Of a stretch of DNA of 64,000 nucleotides, positions 48,227 through 59,600 are shown piece after piece. The notes below the pieces were generated by a model, which was given only the letters and a program-made list of their open reading frames with translations, made no database searches and had not been told where the DNA came from. The stretch's first letter is position 1. Every line of letters begins with the position of its first letter. Source of the DNA: Aptenodytes patagonicus (Eukaryota; Chordata; Aves; Sphenisciformes; Spheniscidae); the NCBI RefSeq assembly GCF_965638725.1, contig NC_134950.1:32426932-32490931 (forward strand), in the 5' to 3' direction. The position numbers were made by a program, and so were the translations under genes.

Positions 48227-51200
48227 CTGCCAGAAAAGTTAGTGAATAGGAGAAGTACATAAACATTATTTACATATCTTCTGTCTTTGCAGGATGTTTG
48301 TCAGTATGTGCATGCGTAATGCATTTCTAATTGGTGCTTGAACAAACATAGACGGGGCTACACTACAACACTTTTTACTGGAGTGAAAGAGGTTGTAGAG
48401 TGAAAAGTTAAAATATACAAAGCTCGGTCTCTAAAAATATACGAAATAATACATTTCTTTATTATTGAGGAAGTCATATAATGGATCTGGAAATAGAAAT
48501 AATTTAAAACCACAAAATCAGAAGTATTAGGTCAAGCTTTTCCAAACTGAATTAAAATATATTTGAAAGGAAGATCTTTAAGATGCAGCGAAGTCAGTTT
48601 ATTTTTGTTACTCCAGAGAGTCTGACCTGGACATCCATATTCAGAGCGGAAGAGGAGTTCAGTACCTGTAGGACTCCAGCTGCAGGGACTTGCCTCCCTG
48701 TGGACGCTGTCAGCAAAGCTGCCCATTACGATGGCCCTTTCTGTAGTGCGGGCGCTGGGCTACACTCTGCTGTGCTCAGACCATCCATTCAGTTTAAGCA
48801 ACCGTCAAATCGTAGCAGCTTGGCTCAGTAGTGACTTGACCTCTCAATTATGTTCAGTACAATGACTAAAACCTACTATATTCTCTTCCAGCTATTTTAT
48901 ATGTGGCATAACTTAACTATTACTTGGGAATTTAGATTGACTATTGTTAATCAGTTTAATCAGTGAAATATCCACAGACTACTTACCTAGTTCTTCTGAA
49001 GAAACTATTGAGCACTCTCTGCCTTGACACTGCCAGGAATGGATTTGGGCTTGGGCTTTCAGCCTTACCTCTGCATGTTCTTATGTCCGTATATTAAGAG
49101 ACTGTATTTTGTCTGAAGCTATCGAAACCTTTTAACTTCTTAACTTCACGGCTATCCATTGAACAAAGAAAGCTGCAAATATCCCATTGAACATAAACTT
49201 TCTTCAGAGCTACCAGTGGACTTTCTTCAGAGCTAGTGAAGCTGTAGTGTGCAACTTGCTTTGAGGTAACTGAAAAAGAAAATGGGAAGAATCAGTCTTA
49301 TCAATATACCATTGTTATGTTTCTATTTAGAGGCCTTTTAAGCATGCCTCTGCAAATGATTGCCTTAAAGCTTTTAATGTTCTTGCGCTGCAAGAAGCTG
49401 AGCAACATTTTCAGCTCTTATTCACAGCATATACTCTTGGCATATATTCCTGCAGTCCACATCAGGCAGAAATCCCCCTCAAATTAAATGGGCTTTTTGC
49501 CTGACACAGTTTCTCATTCTAAGTAATTTAGCAGTAACAGACTTAACTATAAATTATTTTTTGCTCTGCGCACATTCCCTAATAATTACCCTCCACTAGT
49601 AAATACTTCACCTTATCAGTGAGATACAAGAGCTTTTAATTCTTTAAACTCAGCAACTGTCTTTTACTTCAGGACTGGTTCTGTTGGAAGAGGAGTTTGG
49701 TTTGGTTTTATAGTAAGAGAGATCACTCTTAAAAACAAGCCTAAGAGTATAATTAGGACATTGCCTTATGAAATTACTACCTTATAATATGTGAAATTTG
49801 AAGTTCTTCCCCACTGAGCACCTTCTCCATTAGAGATTGATGTGGCCAGGTCTAGGAGGGCTGGGTTCTTTTTTAAATGCTTTTATTTTCCAGGTATGTA
49901 TTAATACTGAGTAGAGGCTGATTCATGCTAGACTACATTTTTAGTATGGATTTAATTCCACCAGGAATCAGGGTAGTGAAACGTGCTGCATGGCAGCTGG
50001 CATAACAGCATTTTTAATCAAATAATAGATTCCAGCTGGTGGGGAGTCAACTGAGTTCTGAAGCAGACGTGACTTAATGCAGATCTTCCTTATTTCTTCA
50101 ATAAAATGCATTACTTTTGCATATTAAGCAAATGTAAATGGAGGAGGGGAAGTGAAAGAAAGCAAATTTGTAGGTTTGCTAGAAATAAAACTAATCATTA
50201 TAACCTCATAAGGTGAGTTAAACAAGGGAGAATAGGGGGGTTTGTGTTCTGTGTGATAAATTATCATGGACTATTCTCACATATCATGGAATGATTTCTG
50301 GTTTGCAGGTGTGCTGGTGATTACAAGGTTCATTTTCTATACCCTGTCCTTGAATACCGCATTTAGTGCTCCTCAGCTACCTACTACTGTCACTGTTACC
50401 AGAAGTCATCCTCACGTTAGTCGTCAGTCTCTGCACGGTACTTACCTGGCTAGGTTACAGTATGATGGTGTGAACGGTTAACCCCAGCAGCAAAGTGGGG
50501 GTCTTTCTGGTGTCACTGAACTGACACTTGTTTCAGACAGATCTTTCTCAGTAATGTCTTTTCTCTGCTTTCACTAGAAGTGTAAAGATTTTTATAGGAT
50601 TCAGATAATGAGGATCTTATTGATACGTAGAGCTGAAACTGTGATTGTGCTGCAAAGCCAAATGTAATGGTACTGGAAAGGTCAGTGCGTATTGGAAAAT
50701 GTCAACAGGTGCTGCATTTTCAATGATTTTTCTTGTTAGCTTCTATTCCACGATCTAAACTCAGCGCTTAGCCAGGACAAGCAACTCATTCATCACTTTA
50801 TGCTTACCGGGGCTTAGTTCATGCTGTTGAAGGAAATGGCAGATGCCACAAAAAGAACATAGAGTGGCTAAGGCTTTTTCTTCTCCTAGTTTTCTCCCCG
50901 TCTGGAAGCTGAAGCAATAGTCGGCTAGTTGCCCTTCTGTTATTTCACTGTTGGGTGTTCTTCACAGAACCGAGGTGAAGTTCAGCATCGCCCCACCAGC
51001 ATCAGCAGGGTCTTGGTGGAAACAGGTATCCCGCCGTCCTGTCCGCAGCCGAGAAGCGTGAACCTTTGAGGAGTTGATAACTCCCATCCCATTAGCTAGA
51101 GCTGCAGTGACTTGATCTTTCACACAGCCCAGGCTGAAAGTAAATAGAGTATGAAAAAGCTTGTCAGATGTGAGGAGACCCTTTCTAGCTCGGTGATCCC

Positions 51201-54200
51201 CATTCCCTCCCAGTCCCCCTGAGGTCACTTGTTTCAATCAGGAGCCGCTGCATGATAGCAAGATCAAAGCTGTTGGAAGCAATCAGACCTCTTCATGACA
51301 TCTGCTGAAAGTGTGCTACAAGGTAAGTTTTCTCTTAAAAAAAATTGTTTATTTTTACTTTATCTGTGTGTTCAGAACTTCATCCTCAGTAAAAGTCCTA
51401 TGGAAGAAGAATACTAAGGAGTATTTTTATGTAGATGGCTGCAATTAATGTAAATCTATTAATCCCGGCTAGCAAGAGAGTGTTGATTGCAGTGTTTTTG
51501 CACTACCTTCTGACAAGATGTAAGTGATGAGAGAAAAACAAAGCCAAATTGATCTCATAATTTCAGGAGGTGTCTTGAAAATAAAAATAAATATTCACAT
51601 AGCTTCAGTTTATTGCCTTTATTATTTCCATGATGTTTCTGTAGTTATTGTCTGTTTCTGACATTACAGTATATATTAGAGACCTTTTGTGTTAGGTTTG
51701 GTTTTGCCATGTCAGTCATCTTGTTCCTCATGTAGCTTATTGATGCCATAAATAAGTTAAAAATGGTTCTGAGTGTGGAAAATGCTCAGAAAAAGAAAAA
51801 AGTAATCTGAGATACGGCAGATACTAATAGGAGTTTGAAGGAGATACCTAGGTAAGCCTTTATATTGGGTGTTATGAAAAGTTCCTATTAAGCTTCTGTT
51901 GTGCACTGGTAGTTCAGGAGATGCACTGGAAGCCTGGTTGCTCGTGTCTGTGACTGGTCAAAACCCCAAATTTATTTTGGTGCAAAATGCTAGATTTGAA
52001 ACTTGCTGTTTTTTCATATAGAAGCAAAACTGGGCCTTTTGGAAACATTAGTGAAACAATATGGAGAAAAATTCACCCCAGAGCAGCCAAGCGTATTTTG
52101 GCCAGGCACTTTCCTGTAGCACCAAGAACCCAGCCTCAGGTCTCTTGTCTGACACATCCTGGACAAATGCAGACAGTCAGCGGCTTTTGGTCAGGAACAC
52201 GTATCTCCCGCTTTCTCCTGCTCTCTCTATTAACCTGGAAATCTCAGCCCACATCTGGGAAATATTTCTAACATCAGCTTTCTTAGGAAGTGACATATTA
52301 CTGCAAAACATTCCAGTTGCCTTCCGTTTCAAACCGAATTTGATAAATTTAGAGCCAGCTTTGGTAATTTAAACTAACCTGGGTGAGCACTGGATATATT
52401 CTCATTTTCGGAAGGACCCTATGGGTTAACAGGCTTTACGTTCTCTAAGGTGTATGCTGATGTGCATCAAACAGTTGAGGTTGTGATGACTAAGTTAAAG
52501 ATACGGGTTTGTCTACAGCCTTATTGACTGGAATGGCAGTTCACTGGTTTTCATTTAGATGCATTGAGTTTCATGCACCACCTGCAAAGATTTGACCAAC
52601 AGTCTGGTGGTTTTAATGAAGTTGTGTCAGATTCGCAGGATTCATTTCAATGAACACTGATGAACGAAGGGTAACAGATTACATATTGGTCATGCAGTTT
52701 AAGAAAGCAGCTATTTCAGAACTAATTAGTCTATTTATGAAATAATCTAATAAATATTTAATGATTTGTTCAATTCTTATAAACAAATACTTGTGCTTGT
52801 AGATGCTAATTACCAGAGCAGAGCCCTTCACTTTGCATGGGCAGAGTTATATTTGTGTTGAAGTGTTTGTTGTATTCATGCCAAAAAACAACCAAAAAAC
52901 CTCATTAAGATCTGATCCTTCAAACGTGCATGTGCTTAACTTGACTGCTCAAATAATGTTGCTTTGGCAGTGTTGATTTCAATACTTTGATCATGAAATA
53001 CCTCATGTAAGGGGGAGCAGGAATTGATACAGCGGTAGCGTTGATCTGTACAAACAGTCATGAGTACATGTTGCACCCTTCCCTGGAGGTAGAAAACCAT
53101 GTTTCTGCTGAGTTGATAAGTAAAATGAAATTGCTCTCTGAAGGTACTTATTGTCTTGAAATCCATTTTGCTGCTGCTATCTTAGCCCGAACTCAGACTT
53201 CAGAGTGACTGTTTCTGTATTTTCCTGTGCACAGATTTCTCTGGGTACTGCTCTCCAGTGTTGAGGCTCTTACTCCTGTTCACCATATGTTAGCTGCAAC
53301 ACCTTCATCTCAGTTCCCTGAGCTAGACTAGGGATAGCACAAAGACGTGTTTAAAGGTAAACAAGAATATTACTTGAGTGTCTTTACAAATAACAGAAGG
53401 TAATTTGTTTGCCCAGTGGAGGAGGAATGTTTACTATCTAGCAAGGAAGAAAAAGTACTTTCCCTCCAGGCTTTACTAAGTAGAAAAAGTCACTGCAGCT
53501 TAAAGCTGACTAGAGCCCCTGAATCTGTCATGTTAGATACCAGCAAATCCTCAGCTGAGGTTTTTGGGGTACAGAAGAAGAGCCCTGGGACCTAGCAGGG
53601 GATGGGCTAAGGCAAGATTAAGAGAGAAGTATGGGAATAAAAATGAAAAGCCATATAAAATTCATGAGGGGTGGGGAAAGGAGGTCAACAAGAAGATGAC
53701 AAGGGTGGATTTCTGTGATTGTTGCTCCTGAAGGATGGCTGGCAAACACTTCCACCTGACAGCATTTCATATGCATTTCTGCCTGGCCAAGATCTCATTT
53801 ATAATTATAACAAGGTATTTGAATTTCTTCTGCACTACTTCTGTGTGGAGTTCTTCCTGCATTGGTTTTCATGTTTATTTTCTCAAAAGAGAAAAAAATT
53901 TGCAGACTCCCCAAATATTCTAAGAAGAAAAGCCAGCCGTTTATTTAAGCTGGCTCTCAATATGCAGAAAGTTGCCTCCAAAAGAAAATGCTAATGTTTA
54001 GCTTTAGGCTTTCCTGGGAACACAAATAAACTGTTGTTTATTTTTTGTCTTTGGAGATTTTGTAGGTGTTTTTATTTCTTCCTTGTTCTTTTAAGCCGTT
54101 TTTGCTACTTATCTAGCATCTCACATAACTTTGATATTTATCTTTGCAATAGAGTAATTTACATGAAGATATGCAGGGTTTTGAGAATGTTTTCTTTACC

Positions 54201-55032
54201 AGTAGACAGAATAGGAAGTTAAAAATTGTCTGTTTTCCATTCCGTATCTGTTTTGCAGTGCATGTTGAAAGAAACATATGCTGCCGCATGTGTGATGAGG
54301 CTAATTCTGTCTTTGCCTTAATGGAGTCGTTCACACTGAGCTTCCATTCTGATGAATTAAATGAGAAATTATGAATTTAGGTTCACAATGGGCTCTCATG
54401 AGATTGCTTTGTTACAGCACTGATTCCTTGCTCAAAGCCCTGTGAAACTCACCCAGCCCCAGGTCCACACCAGCTTGCTGCTGCCACTGTGTGCTCTGTT
54501 TCTTGAGGGTCATCCAAGGGAAGCTATGGGTGATTGAAGGCTTCAAGAGGCTCCAGTATCGTTTCTGGTACAGCGCTGCTGTGAAATGGAAGTCAAGTCT
54601 TGGTAAAGCAACAAAAAAACTCACGTAGGGCAGACTATCCCAGTCTATGAAGAGTTTTGTTTTCTGAGGCTCCTGTTGGCACTCCCAGTGCCTTTGTGCA
54701 TCAGAGACTCATGGAAACAGCGTAGCTGTAAAGGTGAATTTTTGAGTGACTAGGTTCAGCCTTGACTCCACAGCCATTGCAGATTGTCTAAGTCAGGGAT
54801 ATTGCTCAGGGTGGGCTGTGACCAGCCACATGGTCATTTTGACTATCCACGTCTGAGCCTCAGTGAATGGCATTGAAGGATTTCTTTTTAATGGGCATGT
54901 TAAACGTGGGACGAATTTAACTTTAGTATTGTCACTTAAAGTCATTTCTGATACAGATTATTTGCTGGCAAATGAGACGTTAGGTCTGCCATAATTTGGG
55001 GCTCATCCAAGTTTCTGTTCCTCTAAATGCAG
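48227..55032. other. Unique AT-rich DNA, no supported coding gene
   Basis: It contains a 16-bp direct repeat (ACTTTCTTCAGAGCTA) at about 49,197 and 49,220. A well-bounded 81-bp segment at 51,242-51,322 (acceptor TTGTTTCAATCAG, donor ACAAG/GTAAGT) has stops in all three phases, so it could only be a non-coding exon. The remainder is compatible with a large intron. Confidence 0.4.
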
Positions 55033-55086
55033 CTGATCCAAGTGGTGGTTCAGCTGTGCACAGTGCTCTTCAGTACTTTAATGCAG
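55033..55086 (+). CDS. Candidate 54-bp internal exon, unknown product
   Basis: Both splice sites are close to consensus: acceptor TTTCTGTTCCTCTAAATGCAG and donor ATGCAG/GTGAGT (donor at 55,087). The 54 bp are open in phase 0 at both ends, with coding-like codons (CTG ATC, GTG GTG, CAG CTG TGC, GTG CTC TTC). They give an 18-residue hydrophobic peptide with one Cys. A second open phase (one base in) gives a Gly/Ser-rich peptide. Phase 0 matches the candidate at 36,720-36,779, so the two could be consecutive exons of the plus-strand gene. Confidence 0.4.
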
Positions 55087-56935
55087 GTGAGTTGTTCTGA
55101 CCGTGATGATGAGTGCAATAGCTAAAACCTCTATACATTAATAATAACATGTGCCTACTATCACCTCCTTAAAAAAACCTGAAACCCCAGTGTGGTTCGC
55201 TGTTACTTTCATCCACTGCAAGTGGAAACTGGTTTAAACAAACACATATCTCAAAGTTCCCCGTGGGCACTTTTAGTGCAGAATATAGTGTTACTATTGA
55301 ATATCTGAAAATAGACAAAAATTTTATTTAAAAGAATAATGAAAAATTAGCAAAAAATCTAAGTTGGTATCAAAGAAAAGAAACTAAAGCTTAGAAGAAA
55401 ACCCTCTATAATGAGGCATATAATATTTTACACAGCAATCACAGTGTATAAAATATTCTGGCAAAATTTCCCAGTTCAGATAGTTCGCCATGCACTGGTA
55501 TGTTGAGAAGGATACTTGTCCCAGCTTTACTAAAGTAAGGACAGTGAAATTCCGGTAGAACCTAAATGTGTTGTGCATCTGTAGTAGAAATGTCTATCAT
55601 GAGATTACATTGCATTTAGATTCATGATGACCTGTCTTTTCTTTTCACTTTGATTTTCCCCTGACTTGTAGTTACTGAAGTCCCCAGAGATTACAGGGAC
55701 AGAATGCCTAAAAGTGCTCTTTAACACTTGACAGCAAGGCTCTGACAGTGTTATACACAGATTTTAAGCACGCTAACAATTGAAGAATAATGCTGTACGC
55801 AGTACAGAGGGTTTACAGAAGAGGTAAATGGGGATTTTGCGGCTTATGATGGAGAGTCTTTGATAGAACAGTTTCAAAAATTAGATTAGGGTGTATATAA
55901 TTTGAAACTCTGATTCAGTTGTGCTGTAAATTTAATGGCAAGGTTTTGTTGAAATGAGCTCTTGTGGTCTGCAAGGAAGAAAATCAGTCAGCATGTGCCT
56001 TATCATTTTTCTATATCCTTGGTAGGGATGCAATTAAATTCAGCCTGAAAGGTCACAGTGTGGGGTATACATTAACCTCATGCTAACCCTGTATATGATA
56101 CTGCCACTGAGAACGAGTTAATAAAGATAGCAGTTGGAGCTGTACGTTTGTTCTTTTTTCAAATGTATCTGCGTACACACACACTTCTAATTACATCTTT
56201 GTGCATAATGTCAGTAGATATCTAGAATATTTGCGGTGCTGCTAATTAGGTTGTGGGCTACTGTACAGTGGAATATACAGCGGAGTTAAACAGTTGGTGG
56301 CTGAAAACACTTAAACTCATTTGTTGAAGTTAATATTAATACAGGGATATGTCAATGAGACAAGGCTTTGTTTCATTTGAAGACTCTGATGATGTTTAAA
56401 ACAGCAGCTGCAAAAAGTGGGTTTAATTCCAAAGTGCAGTAGAGTTTCAGAATGCCATTTGCATTATACACGTTTGCTCCAGATGAGAGAAATTAAATTT
56501 CTTATTGAGAATTGGACAAGTACTTTGGTGGTGAAGAGAATCTTGACCTTTTTAACCTTTTAAATTAAGTTATGGGGAGGTATTTGATTTTAAGTTTGAT
56601 TTGGGAGGCCTCTTTAAAGAGGAACCACATTTCCCTTATTAGCTATAAAAAACCCCACAGTACAGTGTGACATTAAGAACAGCAGTGCAGTTTCAGGGAC
56701 AAGTTAGAGAAACATAATATCCAGCACTTCTTTCCCAGACACTAGCAGTGACAGGGCATCAGATTTTATTTCTAAAAACATTTCTGCTCCTCCCTGAAAA
56801 TACATTTATTGTTATATGAGATTGCAGAGTATCTAATGAATATATTGAACAATGGGGCATGAGAATGAGAAATATAAAATTTATACTTCAGATTATGAGA
56901 TAGAGCCAGGGGAAGTGGATTTGGGCAAATAACAG
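55087..56935. other. Unique AT-rich DNA, no supported gene
   Basis: Only short frames on both strands and no recognisable repeat. It passes without a sharp edge into the old CR1 fossil. Confidence 0.45.
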
Positions 56936-58065
56936 CCTGTTAGGCCAACCTCTAAAGTATGTAATATTTTAGAGCAAATTTTGAACAAGATAATAAAGTC
57001 AGGGAAGCAAACAGAAAATGAGATAAAAAATTATTAATAAATACTTTGTGCCAAAGGTAGCTGTTTCATCTTCTTCAGTTCTGTTGCTGAAGAAAGGCAA
57101 TAGATGTAATCCATCTCAATTTTGATAAAGAATTTGAATATGACACCCACATGGAGATTTATCAGTATGGTAAGAGAAAAAGGAGATTTACAGAAGAAAT
57201 TCTAAATAGGTAGAGAATTGAATAAAGAGGAGATGGCAACATTAGTCTTGAAACTGGAGTGTTGGGCCAAAGGGAGGCTGCTAATTAAGTTCCTTAAAGG
57301 AGATGAAACATATTTAATATCTTCCTATCATTGTCACAAATAAGCAGTAGTGAGCTTATGAATTTGCAGATAACTCAAAGGTAGGAGTCACTGATGTTTC
57401 AGAAGAGGATCATAACATCATACAAGAGGGAATAGATTTTCTTCCAAGTTGGTGTAATGGATATGGCATGAAATGTAATTGTGCAAAGTGCAAGGTCGTG
57501 CTTTCAGGGAATCATCATCTGAATTTAGTCTGTGAGCTAGGAACTTATCAGCTGAAAAACAGGAAGAAACAAATACAGCTATATTAGGTCATCTAGGACC
57601 AGGATCCTAGATCTATGCCCTATTGTAGATCTAGGATCCTAGGACCTACCCTATCTAGGATCAAGCTACCAGTGTGATGCTGCTGTTAATAAGATAAATG
57701 CATGCCAAGAGGATAGCGGGTGAGGTATTTCCAGCAGGGAAAGAAAGTATTAACAACATACTTTGAAGTGTTGACAAAGCACAGTGACAATAGTGTGTAC
57801 CATTCACATTAAAGAAAGACAGGTTCAACGGGGAACAGGTTCACAGAGGGACTGTCAGGACAATCAGGGGGACAATGAATCTCATGTTGTACAAGAAGGC
57901 ACTGTAAAAACTTTGGCTTGTTCAGATACTAAAGCAGAGGCTGAGATACTGCTGTCTTCAGGAGGGTAAATATACAGGAGGTATGAACTCCTGGGTAAAC
58001 ACCAGGGAGTGAAAAGAGCTAAATTTTAGGTTAAATGACAGAGTGGGCATCCATAAAGCAGGTGG
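56936..58065 (+). mobile_element. Ancient CR1-like LINE fossil, plus strand
   Basis: Successive plus-strand translations match CR1 ORF2 in the right order and spacing. A block equivalent to [10 protein letters not shown] (as TSKVCNILEQ) lies near 56,965. DVIHLNFDKEFEYDTH at about 57,105-57,152 is equivalent to [24 protein letters not shown] at 57,363 replaces the FADDTKLG motif and is followed by KCKVVLSG. Late blocks of the [13 protein letters not shown] and [10 protein letters not shown] type fall near 57,835-57,970. Frames shift several times and the second catalytic Asp has become Asn, so the copy has been dead for a long time. Confidence 0.8.
57588..57645. repeat. Inverted repeat (hairpin) inside the old CR1
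   Basis: GGATCCTAGATCTA at 57,602-57,615 is followed, after a 10-bp loop, by its exact complement TAGATCTAGGATCC at 57,626-57,639. Pairing continues imperfectly outward through AGGACC/GGTCCT. Surrounding CR1 homology does not explain it, so it is probably a small later rearrangement or insertion. Confidence 0.8.
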
Positions 58066-58586
58066 ACCGTGGGTGAAGCGGGGCCAGGCAATAGAAGACA
58101 GTCCCTGGTTATCTCTGAGGTTCATGAACAGCCCTTTGCTGGTGCAGCAAAGGTAAAAATAAAGAGCAGCTCTGGGATGGAGTTTCTTCAGTTGATGGAA
58201 GGGACTCAGGAGTTTTCTTGCAGTCCTGTGCTCCTGTGTTTATTTAAGGTGTTTCTCTTGAGGAACGGTATGTGCATGCACCTCTCTGTGTGTGAATGTT
58301 TTAATTAAATTGCTAGCTGCTTCCGTGTGTTTGAAGCATTCCCTGGTGGTGTATGTGTCTGTGTGCTGCGGGCAGCATAAAAGATGTGTTCTTGTGCGCG
58401 CAGCAGAAAAGGGGAACACTTCAGAGACCACAAATTCTGCATCTCCTGAAGGGACAGTCGTCAGTTGCATCCACTTATCTCAAGTCCTTTGCTATTGTGG
58501 GAATGTGCTGCGTTTCTGCTCCTTTTTTGATAAGCAGTGATCACTGCTCATGAGCACGACCTAAATATTGACCTGCCTTCAGAGAA
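58066..58586. other. Unique spacer between LINE copies
   Basis: No repeat or exon is recognised with confidence. Chance frames of up to 82 codons occur on both strands. Confidence 0.4.
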
Positions 58587-58800
58587 ATAGAATCATAGAA
58601 TAGTTTGGGTTGGAAGGGACCTCTAAAGGTCATCTAGTCCAACCCCCCTGCTGTGGGCAGGGACATCTTCAACTAGATCAGGTTGCTCAGAGCCTTGTCC
58701 AACCTGACCTTAAATGTTTCCAGGGATGGGGCGTCCACCATCTCTCTGGGCAACCTGTGCCAGTGCTTCACCACCCTAAAAAAAATCAGAAAATCTCCTT
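58587..58800 (-). mobile_element. CR1 3'-end fragment (minus strand)
   Basis: It starts with ATAGAATCATAGAATAGTTT and the GGTTGGAAGGGACC block, reading as the complement of a CR1 3' end. It then passes into the HW-x-RLPRE-equivalent region before fading near 58,790. It differs clearly from the copies at 38.5 and 59.0 kb, so it is an older or different subfamily. Confidence 0.85.
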
Positions 58801-58865
58801 TCCTACAGCACATAGGTTTCCCTCTTGGTAGACTTCTTCGGCTGTGAAGGAAACTTCAGCAATTT

Positions 58866-59040
58866 CACAGAATCACAGGAGGGTTGAGGTGGGAAGGGAC
58901 CTCTGGAAGTTATCTGGTCCAACCCCTTGCTCAGGCAGAGCCACCTGGAGCTGGTTGCCCAGGACCGTGTCCAGACAGCTTTTGAATATCCCCAAGGATG
59001 GAGACTCCACTACCTGTGGAAGTTTCTCTGTGGAAGTGGG
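58866..59040 (-). mobile_element. CR1 3'-end fragment (minus strand), older subfamily
   Basis: TCACAGAATCACAGG followed by GGTGGGAAGGGACCTCTGG and later GATGGAGACTCCAC marks a third CR1 3' end in the same orientation. It ends where the next CR1 tail begins at about 59,045, so the younger copy may have inserted at its edge. Confidence 0.8.
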
Positions 59041-59044
59041 TTGA

Positions 59045-59600
59045 AATCATAGAATCATAGAATCATAGAATCATTGAGGTTGGAAAAGACCTCTAAGATC
59101 ATCGAGTCCAACCGTTGACCCAACACCACCATGTCCACTAAACCATGTCCCTAAGCGCCTCATCTACTCGTCTTTTAAATACCTCCAGGGATGGGGACTC
59201 AACCACATCCCTGGGCAGCCTGTTCCAATGTTTCACCACTCTTTCAGTAAAGACATTTTTCCTTACATCCAATCTAAACCTCCCCTGGCGCAACTTGAGG
59301 CCATTTCCTCTCGTCCTATCGCTGGTTACTTGGAAGAAGAGACCGACACCCACCTTGCTACAACCTCCTTTCAGGTAGTTGTAGAGAGCAATGAGGTCTC
59401 CCCTCAGCCTCCTTTTCTCCAGGCTAAACAGTCCCAGTTCCCTCAGCCACTCCTCATAAGACTTGTTCTCCAGACCCCTCACCAGCCTCGTTGCCCTTCT
59501 CTGCACACGCTCCAGCACCTCAATGTCTTTCTTGTAGTGAGGGGCCCAAAACTGAACACAGTATTTGAGGTGCGGCCTCACCAGGGCCGAGTACAGGGGC
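59045..59600 (-). mobile_element. CR1 3'-end copy (minus strand), close relative of the 38.5 kb copy
   Basis: Begins with three TCATAGAA-type repeats and matches 38,524-39,080 base for base apart from about 26 substitutions and no indels (hand count). Homology stops abruptly after GTACAGGGGC at 59,600, the 5' truncation point. The minus-strand frame (about 59,581-59,138) is open through the C-terminal CR1 ORF2 region, and here the Tyr codon that is a stop in the 38.5 kb copy is intact. Confidence 0.95.
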
